From contig OX393581.1 of assembly GCA_947652605.1 (NCBI GenBank), forward strand, positions 9,800,640 through 9,864,639: a stretch of 64,000 nucleotides of DNA, read 5' to 3'. Shown here in pieces: positions 48,077-58,191 of the stretch; position 1 is the first letter of the stretch; every line of letters begins with the position of its first letter. The stretch is from Elmis aenea. Taxonomy: Eukaryota > Arthropoda > Insecta > Coleoptera > Elmidae. A program made the position numbers and the translations under genes. The notes beneath the pieces were generated by a model. The model worked only from the letters and a program-made list of their open reading frames with translations, was not told the DNA's origin and searched no databases.

Positions 48077-49788
48077 AAAATTTTGAAATTTTTTTTCGAA
48101 AACGGCTCGTTACATTTTGTTCAAATTTTAGCATGTTATAGAGTTTATTTTTCTAAGTATAATGCCGTTTGTCCCAACTATTTAGAAGTCTAATTTACAA
48201 AATTATTTAAAAAATTTAAAATTTTAAATTTTTTTTTCGAAAACGGCTCGTTATATTTGGTTCAAATTTTAGCATGTTATAGAGTTTATTTTTCTTTGTA
48301 TAATGCCGTTTGTCTCAACTATTTAGAAGTCTAATTTACAAAATTATTCAAAAAATTAAAAATTTTGAAATTTTTTTTCGAAAACGGCTCGTTATATTTT
48401 GTTCAAATTTTAGCATGTTATAGGGTTTATTTTTCTAAGTATAATGCCGTTTGTCTCAACTATTTAGAAGTCTAATTTACAAATTTATTCAAAAAATTAA
48501 AAATTTTGAAATTTTTTTTTGAAAACGGCTCGTTATAATATGTTCAAATTTTAGCATGTTATAGGGTTTATTTTTCTAAGTATAATGCCGTTTGTCTCAA
48601 CTATTTAGAAGTCAAATTTACAAAATTATTTAAAAAATTAAAAATTTTGAAAATTTTGAAATTTTTTTTCGAAAACGGCTCGTTACATTTTGTTCAAATT
48701 TTAGCATGTTATAGAGTTTATTTTTCTAAGTATAATGCTGTTTGTCTCAACTATTTAGAAGTCTAATTTACAAAATTATTCAAAAAATTAAAAATTTTGA
48801 AATTTTTTTTCGAAAACGGCTTGTTATATTTGGTTCAAATTTTAGCATGTTATAGGGTTTATTTTTCTAAGTATAATGCCGTTTGTCTCAACTATTTAGA
48901 AGTCTAATTTACAAAATTATTTAAAAAATTAAAAATTTTGAATTTTTTTTCGAAAACGGCTCGTTACATTTTGTTCAAATTTTAGCATGTTATAGAGTTT
49001 ATTTTTCTAAGTATAATGCCGTTTGTCCCAACTATTTAGAAGTCTAATTTACAAAATTATTTAAAAAATTAAAAATTTTGAAATTTTTTTCAAAACGGCT
49101 CGTTATATTTGGTTCAAATTTCAGCATGTTTTAGGGTTTATTTTTCCAAGTATAATGCCGTTTGTCTCAACTATTTAGAAGTCAAATTTACAAAATTATT
49201 CAAAAAATTAAAAATTTTGAAAATGTTGAATTTTTTTTTCGAAAACGGCTCGTTACATTTGGTTCAAATTTACGCATGTTATAGAGTTTATTTTTCTTTG
49301 TATAATGCCGTTTGTCTCAACTATTTAGAAGTCAAATTTACAAAATTATTCAAAAAATTAAAAATTTTGAAAATTTTGAAATGTTTTTTCGAAAACGGCT
49401 CGTTACATTTTGTTCAAATTTTAGCATGTTATAGAGTTTATTTTTCTAAGTATAATGCCGTTTGTCTCAACTATTTAGAAGTCTAATTTACAAAATTATT
49501 CAAAAAATTAAAAATGTTGAAAATTTTTTTCGAAAACGGCTTGTTACATTTTGTTCAAATTTAAGCATGTTAAAGGGTTTATTTTTCTAAGTATAATGGC
49601 ATTTGTCCCAACTATTTAGAAGTCTAATTTACAAAATTATTCAAAAAATTAAAAATTTTAAAATTTTTTTTCGAAAACAGCTCGTTATATTTGGTTCAAA
49701 TTTTAGCATGTTATAGGGTTTATTTTTCTAAGTATAATGCCGTTTGTCTTAACTATTTAGAAGTCTAATTTACAAAATTATTCAAAAA

Positions 49789-50148
49789 ATTAATAGTTTT
49801 GAAAATTTTTTTCTTAAAACTACAGCAAATGGCTTCAAATTTATTATACAGATTGTTTATAGCCCAATTAAGGATTATTAGCCCCTAAGTACGATTTTTA
49901 GTTTTTCGTGAAAAATGGGAAAAGTGCAAAGGCTATAGTCTTTGTACTTTTTTCGACAAAAAAATCGATTTTCTTAAAACTACAGCAAATGGCTTCAAAT
50001 TTATTATACAGGTTATTTATAGCCCATTTAAGGATTTTTAGCCCCTAAATACGATTTTTAATTTTTCGTGAAAAATGGGAAAAGTGCAAAGGCTATAAGT
50101 CTTTGTACTTTTTTCGACAAAAAAATCGATTTTCTTAAAAAAAAATTC
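49789..50148. repeat. Satellite separator copies 6 and 7 in tandem
   Basis: Two separators head to tail, joined at TTCTTAAAACTACAGCAAAT near 49978. The second has GGTTATTTATAGCCCATTTA, the version closest to the left end of the block. Confidence 0.85.
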
Positions 50149-52436
50149 GAAAACGGCTCGTTACATTTTGTTCAAATTTTAGCATGTTATAGAGTTTATT
50201 TTTCTAAGTATAATGCCGTTTGTCTCAACTATTTAAAAATCTAATTTACAAAATTATACAAAAAATTAAAAATTTTGAAAATTTTGAATTTTTTTTTCGA
50301 AAACGGCTCGTTACATTTGGTTCAAATTTACGCATGTTATAGAGTTTATTTTTCTTTGTATAATGCCGTTTGTCTCAACTATTTAGAAGTCAAATTTACA
50401 AAATTATTCAAAAAATTAAAAATTTTGAAAATTTTGAAATGTTTTTTCGAAAACGGCTCGTTACATTTTGTTCAAATTTTAGCATGTTATAGAGTTTATT
50501 TTTCTAAGTATAATGCCGTTTGTCTCAACTATTTAGAAGTCTAATTTACAAAATTATTCAAAAAATTAAAAATGTTGAAAATTTTTTTCGAAAACGGCTC
50601 GTTACATTTTGTTCAAATTTAAGCATGTTAAAGAATTTATTTTTCTAAGTATAATGGCATTTGTCCCAACTATTTAGAAGTCTAATTTACAAAATTATTC
50701 AAAAAATTAAAAATTTTAAAATTTTTTTTCGAAAACGGCTCGTTATATTTGGTTCAAATTTTAGCATGTTATAGGGTTTATTTTTCTAAGTATAATGCCG
50801 TTTGTCTCAACTATTTAGAAGTCAAATTTACAAAATTATTCAAAAAATTAAAAATTTTGAAAATTTTGAAATTTTTTTTCGAAAACGGCTTGTTACATTT
50901 TGTTCAAATTTTAGCATGTTATAGAGTTTATTTTTATAAGTATAATGCCGTTTGTCCCAACTATTTAAAAGTCTAATTTACAAAATTATTCAAAAAATTT
51001 TGAAAATTTTGAAATTTTTTTTCGAAAACGGCTGGTTACATTTTGTTCAAATTTTAGCATGTTATAGAGTTTATTTTTCTAAGTATAATGCCGTTTGTCC
51101 CAACTATTTAGAAGTCTAATTCACAAAATTATTTAAAAAATTAAAAATTTTAAAATTTTTTTTCGAAAACGGCTTGTTATATTTGGTTCAAATTTTAGCA
51201 TGTTATAGGGTCTATTTTTCTAAGTATAATACCGTTTGTCTCAACTATTTAGAAGTCAAATTTACAAAATTATTCAAAAAATTAAAAATTTTGAAAATTT
51301 TGAAATTTTTTTTCGAAAACGGCTCGTTACATTTTGTTCAAATTTTAGCATGTTATAGAGTTTATTTTTCTAAGTATAATGCCGTTTGTCCCAACTATTT
51401 AGAAGTCTAATTTACAAAATTATTTAAAAAATTAAAAATTTTAAATTTTTTTTTCGAAAACGGCTCGTTATATTTGGTTCAAATTTTAGCATGTTATAGG
51501 GTTTATTTTTCTAAGTATAATGCTGTTTGTCTCAACTATTAAGAAGTCAAATTTACAAAATTATTTAAAAAATTAAAAATTTTGAAAATTTTGAATTTTT
51601 TTTTCGAAAACGGCTCGTTACATTTTGGTCAAATTTTAGCATGTTATAGAGTTTATTTTTCTAAGTATAATGCCGTTTGTCTCAACTATTTAGAAGTCTA
51701 ATTTACAAAATTATTCAAAACATTAAAAATTTGGAAATTTTTTTTCGAAAACGGCTCGTTATATTTGGTTAAAATTTTAGCATGTTAAAGGGTTTATTTT
51801 TCTAAGTATAATGCCGTTTGTCTTAACTATTTAGAAGTCTAATTTACAAAATTATTCAAAAAATTAAAAATTTTGAAATTTTTTTTTGAAAACGGCTCGT
51901 TATAATATGTTCAAATTTTAGCATGTTATAGGGTTTATTTTTCTTAGTATAATGCCGTTTGTCTCAACTATTTAGAAGTCAAATTTACAAAATTATTTAA
52001 AAAATTAAAAATTTTGAAAATTTTGAAATTTTATTTCGAAAACGGCTTGTTACATTTTGTTCAAATTTTAGCATGTTATAGAGTTTATTTTTCTAAGTAT
52101 AATGCCGTTTGTCTCAACTATTTAGAAGTCTAATTTACAAAATTATTCAAAAAATTAAAAATTTTGAAATTTTTTTTCGAAAACGGCTTGTTATATTTGG
52201 TTCAAATTTTAGCATGTTATAGGGTTTATTTTTCTAAGTATAATGCCGTTTGTCTCAACTATTTAGAAGTCTAATTTACAAAATTATTCAAAAAATTAAA
52301 AATTTTGAAATTTTTTTTCGAAAACGGCTCGTTACATTTTGTTCAAATTTTAGCATGTTATAGAATTTATTTTTCTAAGTATAATGCCGTTCGTCTTAAC
52401 TATTTAGAAGTCTAATTTACAAAATTATTCAAAAAA

Positions 52437-52814
52437 TTAATAGTTTTGAAATTTTTTTTCTTAAAACTACAGCAAATGGCTTCAAATTTATTATACAGAT
52501 TATTTATAGCCCAATTAAGGATTATTAGCCCCTAAGTACGATTTTTAATTTTTCGTGAAAAATGGGAAAAGTGCAAAGGCTATAGTCTTTGTACTTTTTT
52601 CGACAAAAAAATCGATTTTCTTAAAACTACAGCAAATGGCTTCAAATTGATTATACAGATTATTTATAGCCCAATTAAGGATTATTAGCCTCTAAGTACG
52701 ATTTTTAGTTTTTCGTGAAAAATGGGAAAAGTGCAAAGGCTATAGTCTTTGTACTTTTTTCGACAAAAAAATCGATTTTCTTAAAACTACAGCAAATGGC
52801 TTCAAATTTATTAT
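52437..52814. repeat. Satellite separator copies 8 and 9 (right end)
   Basis: Two complete separators in tandem, then the first part of another (CTACAGCAAATGGCTTCAAA, TTTATTA), where the block ends abruptly and TAGGTACAGCTACG follows. Confidence 0.85.
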
Positions 52815-53532
52815 AGGTACAGCTACGAAATGTTGTATTGTATTTATCGGTGCCTCCATCTCATTTAGATACATACATGTTTGGTGAAAGTGAACTAAAT
52901 TGTGTTTTGTGTACTTAAAAGTTTACAGAGATTTGAAAACTTTAGAAGTTTCCCGTATTTTGAAAATAAAAACTTTCTTAAAGTAATTGCAGCAAGTAAA
53001 AATTGAAATTTCAGCGCTTAAAAATGTTTACAGTTGTTTGATATGTGCTACTTTCGATGGAGTTGAAATAAACTTAACGAAAAATTGAGTTCGCCTACAC
53101 AATATTTTATTTAGTTTGTCTTTATCGCGGGATTTAAACTCGTTCTTTAATTATTAACGGTTTTAGTGAAAACCAAATTGTCGGTTTAGATTTGCCGTGT
53201 TTAGAATGCACTACATATTCAAATTTTCTGTTTTATTAAATGAGTCTGGCACAAGAACGACATCAATTTGAAATTGTAATCGGGTTTGCCTGGAGAAATA
53301 AAAGCGGTATTATTTTATTGCATCGCACAGTCCTTCCGAAACTCCATTTCATAAATTGGATATTTTAAAAACAAGAAGCATAAAGTAACACAAAGTAGAC
53401 ATCCAAATTTTTATGAACTCGTGAATTACGCGATTTAATAAAAAATATGTATTTTGTAGCACTATAAGACCTGTTAACTTCGTTGTTAAATTTCTCAACA
53501 AAAAGGAAACTTAAAGGATAAAAATATTTGCA
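52815..53532. other. Right flank of the satellite block
   Basis: Begins TAGGTACAGCTACGAAATG. No gene, RNA gene or repeat recognised in this AT-rich stretch. Confidence 0.4.
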
Positions 53533-53542
53533 TTTATTTATT
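53533..53542 (-). terminator. Polyadenylation signals for the CAPA gene
   Basis: Two overlapping AATAAA on the minus strand, about 115-125 bases past the stop codon; another lies at 53568-53573. Confidence 0.5.
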
Positions 53543-53657
53543 AAGATTCACATAACTTTTTACATAATTTATTAAATTATTGACGATTATACCTTCATCT
53601 TAACCTCACACATATTTACTAATAAAACAGTACAACTTAAGATATTTCAATAATACA

Positions 53658-53782
53658 CTACGCGGTTTGTGATGTTTTTCTGTCGATTTCCTCCTCAACT
53701 ACGTTGTCGATGAGGTCAAGAATTTCTTCAGATTCTCTTCCAAGACGAGGCGTGTAATCCAAAGTTCGACTTGAAGACCCAT
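53658..53782 (-). CDS. Capa: CAPA terminal exon with YTPRL peptide
   Basis: The acceptor is TTTGTTTCTAG. It reads DGSSSRTLDYTPRLGRESEE, then an acidic tail ending DRKTSQTA before TAG at 53660-53658. TPRLGRESEE is a pyrokinin-type ending seen in insect PRXamide precursors. A single Arg in front (SSSR) could release TLDYTPRL-amide. Confidence 0.85.
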
Positions 53783-56700
53783 CTAGAAACAAACAAAGAC
53801 AAGTATAAAGATTTGCATATCGAAGCTATTTAAGAGAATTATCTGTTTTTCAGCCACATATAACTCCTTAATAAATACGAGGGTTGTTCGATAACTCCGT
53901 AGAAAAACAAAGAAAACAAAATTGTTTTGGACCAACATTTATTATTTTTCGACAGTCTCCTTTGAGGTCTATACACTTGGTCCATCGATGCTCGAGATTT
54001 TTTATCCCGTCCACATAGTATGATTTGTCCAACTCTTCAAAATATGCAGTTGTTTCGGTAATTACCTCATCATTTGATGGAAATCTCTTCTGTCAGTTTT
54101 CATGTTTGGAAACAGATAGTACTCCAAAGGAGCCAAATCTGGAGAGTAGGGGGAATGTGAAAAGACTTCGTAGCATAAATCGAACACTTTTGGGGTCGTA
54201 ATTGCAGAAGAGCTAGCTGGTGTGTTGTCGTGGTGAAACAAAATCTTCTTTTTCGCCTAGTGTGGTCGTTTTTCCTTTATTTCGTTATTTAAACAATCCA
54301 GCAAAGACGCATAATACACTCCGGTAAATGTTTTGCTCTTTTCCTTAGTCTATGAAAATTATGCCACGAACATCCCAGAAGACAGTGGCCACAACTTTTC
54401 CTGCTGAAAGAACGGTTTTCGCTTTCTTTGGGCAGATTCCCCGCTTGCAACCGATTATTTTGACTGTTCCTGGGTCTCTGGCTGGTAGCGATGAATCCAT
54501 GTTTCGTCCACTGTTACGAAGCGACCTAAAATATCTCTGGATTTCTTTGAAACAGCTTCAAACTGTCCTTGGAACAGTTTACAGGTTGACGGTTCTGATC
54601 CAGTGTGAGCAATCGCGGCACCCATCTTGCGGATAGTTTTCTCATGTTCATGCAAAATATTATGCACGCGGTCATTTGAGATGCGCACAGCTTTAGCAAT
54701 CAAGCACTTTCAATCTTCTATCATCCATCCCCATATCATGGATTTTTTCAATAATTTCTGGAGTAGACCTCAACAGGGCGTGCGTTACGTTCAGCGTCAC
54801 GTTCTCATATGGCCACTTCGAAAAGTTACTAAACCACTTGTAAACCGTTCTTATCGAAGCTGCAGACTCACCATAATCTCTATCAAGCTTGGCTTTTGTT
54901 TCCTAAGCCGTTTTGCCTTTCAAAAAGTAATGTTTAATCAGTACACGAAATTCTTTCTCGCCCTTTTTCACAAATCACGGTACTTGAACGATTCAAATGA
55001 ACGCCAAACACAAAGCATTAGATCTGCTTGAAACTTAGTGTGTGATCCTCCAACAGATGACAGTAACTAAACTAACCTCGATACGTACTGGTGGCGCCAA
55101 CTCTTGGACTTTGCACGGACTTATCGAATAGCCCTCGTATGTATTCACATGGATTAGCATTTCCTTCATTTAAAATTATTTACTTTCATTTCCTTACCTT
55201 TAAAAAAAGCTGCAGGCGTTTCGTCATAATATATTTGCCTCTTCTGAAGTCGTCCCAGGCGAGGTCCAAACCACAAACCGGCATGAACGGTTTCTCTTTC
55301 ACGGCGTTTCATCAGATCGCTCGAGTCATCGTCAGCTGGCCATTGATTGCTTTCTACTCTTCTTGTTCTGGGGAACAACATCAATCTCGCCTCTTTGTTT
55401 ACAATATCGTCTGGAGAAAAATTTACTGTTTTAAAAAATAAATGAACTGGATATACCCAAACAAACATAAGACTTTTTAAGACCTAGATAACTGTGTTCT
55501 CAGGACTGAAACTTCTTAATTAAAGAAAGGGCTTTTCTAGTTGCTAATGTGTAGTGTCGCAATACCGTAGATAAATTGCTTAAACTATTGGATATCATAG
55601 ACCAAAATCTTTAATTCAGTAACGTTTTGCTACAATATTAATAAAATTTGTCTGCATTTCCAATTTCTTTAATGTTTAGTAGTCTTTAAGAAATTACCAC
55701 GACACAAATTTGTTTAAGGTACGAAACATCCTGTAAATTTAAGAACTTCCAGTAATCAGAAACCACTAAAAGAGTATTCTTAATTTAATTGCAAATTATT
55801 GGCTATGGCAATGGTAAGATACTAAATATTAATATTTTTTAAAGATCTGTGCCTTATATTACTCAAAAACGGACACTTTTAGGCAGGGTAGATAAAAATC
55901 ATGATTTAAAAAAAAAATCAAAAAAATCGATTTATTTGATTTAAATCAGATTTTTTTGATTTAAATCAGATTTTTTTGATTTAAATCAGATTTTTTAAAT
56001 TTAAATCAAATGTACCATATTATCGAATTTAGTCACATATTCACATGCTATTTCTGTTTTGTGCTTATATATTTAATAACCAATGTTTAAAATAACAAAG
56101 ATACATAAAGGTACGCAGGAACTAAACACTCGGTACATTTAAAAGTAATTTAAGCTTATGCAGCTAATCATTAGGAACAAGTTTCGTCTTGAAATTTATT
56201 TTGTCTCTTCACTAACAACAAAGTTATGAATTAATTTGTCTAGAATAGGTATAAAAAATGTAACATTTGTGGACAGTGAATTTAGTTTAAAATAATTGTA
56301 AGTTATGTATCTAATAACTCTAAACAACTTTTGTGAAAAAAAGATTCGTGTCTTTCTCAAAAACAGATAAATAAAGTAAAATTCGTCTTAGCTGGAACTC
56401 AAAAATGTAACATTTGTGAAAAATCGTTTTAACACCTATTATTCAAAAACGGTTGATTATACATACAGGTTTTTAGAAAAGACATTAATTTGAAGAAGAA
56501 ATATAACAAAATGTGCTAGGTTTTGTATTTAAACACATACCTAGTTATTTCTGATCAACAAGATTGGACAGTTTTATTTGATTTAAAACAATATCAGTTC
56601 ATCACCTATCTCTCAAATTATTATCAAACATTATACATTATTTTTTGTAAAAAAAACTTTGGCTGCAATATTTGACAGATTTTTTAGTATAGGTATGCAA

Positions 56701-58191
56701 TTTTGATTGCAAAGAATACCTATCTCTTGAAAAATTCAAAATTTAAAAAAATGCCCCTCAGAACACTTTTTATTAAGGACCAAAGCTGTATATCTTAAAA
56801 TAAAAAAGGTAAATGATTTGGGAGCTCCGAAAGTAAGTGTGCTTGGTAGAATTTCTCATATTTGACATTTTTGCTTGTCCCGGAATTCCGGTAAGAAATC
56901 GAATTTCTTCCGGGATCCCGGGACGCAAAAACTTTATTTTGGTAAAAACATTTATAATAAATTCTGATTAGTTATGGTAATATTACAAAGCTTTCTCCCG
57001 GAAAATATAAAATAGGTTAAAATAGACCGGAATCCCGGCAGAGAAACCCCAGTGTGCTAACCAGGTCACGATATGTTGTCGCTAGAATCTGATCAAAGCA
57101 TTAAGGCATCAAGAACATCAAAACTAAATGTTTTGCAGAGTTATACGTGCCACTGGCCATTTATTTCGGAATTAAAGGGAAAAAACTGAAAACTTGAAAA
57201 ATAAAGGTAATTTTTGCATTTGTAAAACCGTCAGAATTCTTCTATTTACCGATTAGCGCATCCCTTGCAAGTAAAATGATGCAAAGTTTTTATAAAAATC
57301 TTGAACGGTTCCGGATAAAAACATCAAAAACGAAATCCATGCAAGCGCTATGATTTGAGAAGTTGTATAACTAAATCTATGCGTTTAACATAGAGGAAAC
57401 TGTTTTTACAAGGGCCTCGTTTTTCTCCGGAACTGTTTAAGATTTTTTCAAAAAATTGGCACTATTTTACTTGCAAAAGATGCGCGCATTGGTAAATAGA
57501 AGAATTTCAATTTTATCTTTAACGGTTTCATAGCCAACGCAATTGCAAAAATTACCTTTATTATTCAAGTTTTCAGTTTTTCCCCTATTTTTCCGAAGAA
57601 AATGGCCAATGGCACGTATAACTCTGCAAAACATTTAGTTTTGATGTTCTTGATGCAATTAACACAGCCTTGATCAGATTCTAGCGACAAATTATCGTGA
57701 CCCTCTCTTGTAAGTATTGAGGTCATAGTTTTGACGTTATTAGCTTTTGATGTCCATTTGTTTTGGTATTACATAACATCGTTTATGCTAATAAGATGAG
57801 ACGATTTATAAATTCCCGTGTACAAGCTTATGCAATTTTAGTTTGTATTTACCTGCATCGATATCCCATGTCGCTTCTCCACCTCTACCCGTACGTGGAA
57901 AAGCAATAAAACCTGAAGCTCCCGCTCGTCCAGTGCGTAAAAAAGGTTTGAGTCCTGCTGCGCCCGATCTTCCAGTGCGTGGAAAAGGAATTAGTCCAGA
58001 GTATGATGTCTTGACTCTCTTTGACCCTTGTGGTTCAGCTGTACAAATAAACACACTAAAATTTTATCGTTACTTTTTATGGGAATATTTATATGTCTGA
58101 GAATAAAACAGCTTTTCGGAACAGAAGTGTACAAAAAAATGTTTACCGCATGAACGTGTTTGTTCAATAAGATCTCGCGTATCATTACCTT
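53658..58191 (-). CDS. Capa: CAPA neuropeptide precursor (signal-peptide exon not identified)
   Basis: Exons on the minus strand: 58191-58147, 58038-57853, 55425-55198 and 53782-53658, all joined by phase-1 introns. The precursor yields, between basic sites, three periviscerokinin-like peptides ending GLIPFPRT-GR, GLKPFLRT-GR and GFIAFPRT-GR. A tryptopyrokinin, ETVHAGLWFGPRL-GR, and a pyrokinin-like TLDYTPRL-GR follow. Glycine before Arg gives C-terminal amides. In insects, CAPA peptides come from ventral-cord neurosecretory cells and act on GPCRs; periviscerokinins regulate Malpighian tubule fluid secretion. PVKs followed by WFGPRL is the defining CAPA order, unlike PBAN/hugin precursors. 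The usual PVK ending is FPRV or FPRI; threonine in all three is unusual. No stop or frameshift is seen. Confidence 0.88.
53878..55137 (-). mobile_element. Full-length but inactive mariner in the last CAPA intron
   Basis: The inverted ends CGAGGGTTGTTCGATAA and CGAGGGCTATTCGATAA are flanked by TA on both sides, and the 1260-bp length is typical for mariner. The minus strand carries IAKAVRISNDRVHNILHEHE, GRFVTVDETWIHRYQPETQE, KILFHHDN and PYSPDLAPLEYYLF blocks of the transposase. Stops and frame changes interrupt it. The third catalytic position, normally the D of SDYYLF, reads LEYYLF. Confidence 0.88.
55198..55425 (-). CDS. Capa: CAPA exon with the tryptopyrokinin
   Basis: The acceptor is TTTTAAAACAG and the donor is GTAAGG. 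It reads VNFSPDDIVNKEARLMLFPR, then TRR, an acidic spacer, KRRER, ETVHAGLWFGPRLGR and LQKR. MLFPRTRR resembles a further PVK core but has no glycine, so it cannot be amidated in the usual way. The WFGPRL peptide identifies the precursor as CAPA. Confidence 0.92.
55480..57053. other. CAPA intron, first part
   Basis: No exon recognised. It contains the GATTTAAATCAG repeat listed separately. Near 56880-57050 GGAATTCCGG, GGGATCCCGGG and GGAATCCCGG words may mark a decayed MITE of unknown class. Confidence 0.4.
55938..56011. repeat. 20-bp tandem repeat GATTTAAATCAGATTTTTTT
   Basis: About three and a half copies in a row. Each unit holds the palindrome GATTTAAATC, and further partial units lie just upstream (TTGATTT, ATCGATTT). 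Confidence 0.85.
57054..57722. mobile_element. Foldback (palindromic) element with ~290-bp arms
   Basis: The left arm 57064 to about 57345 and right arm about 57405 to 57712 are inverted copies. Both carry GGTCACGATA, GTCGCTAGAATCTGATCAA, GCATCAAGAACATCAAAACT, GTTATACGTGCCACTGGCCA-type, CTTCTATTTACC and GGTTCCGGA-type blocks in mirrored order. The short centre separates them. There is no coding sequence. A single-arm relative lies at 18118-18540, so this is a dispersed family. Confidence 0.85.
57853..58038 (-). CDS. Capa: CAPA exon with three periviscerokinin-like peptides
   Basis: The acceptor is TTTATTTGTACAG and the donor is GTAAAT. Processing sites: KR before VKTSYSGLIPFPRTGR, then SGAAGLKPFLRTGR, then AGASGFIAFPRTGR, each ending Gly-Arg for amidation and monobasic cleavage. 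The exon is 186 bp with phase 1 at both ends. The middle peptide has FLRT instead of FPRT. Confidence 0.9.
58147..58191 (-). CDS. Capa: CAPA 45-bp linker exon
   Basis: The acceptor is AATAATTTAG and the donor is GTAAAC. It reads GNDTRDLIEQTRSC, phase 1 at both ends, and joins in frame to AEPQGSKR of the next exon. Small, so supported mainly by splice sites and phase. Confidence 0.55.

Larger units (their letters stand above)
43760..48370. repeat. Higher-order repeat, period 2309 bp, containing a separator
   Basis: The variant at 44071 recurs at 46379, 44501 at 46810, and the truncated separator at 45603 at 47913, giving a period of 2308-2310 bp. Confidence 0.88.
23116..52814. repeat. Satellite block, ~141-150 bp monomers with separators
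   Basis: Roughly 26 kb of this interval is a head-to-tail array, in the order of 180 monomers. A typical monomer runs CGAAAACGGCTCGTTACATT, TTGTTCAAATTTTAGCATGT, TATAGAGTTTATTTTTCTAA, GTATAATGCCGTTTGTCTCA, ACTATTTAGAAGTCTAATTT, ACAAAATTATTCAAAAAATT, AAAAATTTTG, T-run. Length classes of about 141 and 150 bp differ by one or two TTTTGAAAA-type blocks. Variants (ACATTTTG or ATATTTGG, TCTCA or TCCCA, GAAGTCTAA or GAAGTCAAA) alternate in ordered patterns. A second, unrelated separator sequence occurs nine times, including both ends. One Jockey element interrupts the array. Open frames through monomers are by-products of lengths divisible by three. Confidence 0.97.

Noticed and set aside
29036..51410. 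Many 75-125 codon open frames repeating the same peptide
   Set aside because: They are read-through of satellite monomers with lengths divisible by three; no splice or start context and no independent diversity.
54627..55031. 134-codon plus-strand open frame
   Set aside because: It is the complement of the mariner transposase, which explains the sequence better on the minus strand.
57843..58100. Plus-strand open frame of 85 codons rich in proline
   Set aside because: Antisense of the CAPA exon, which carries recognisable peptides and splice sites.
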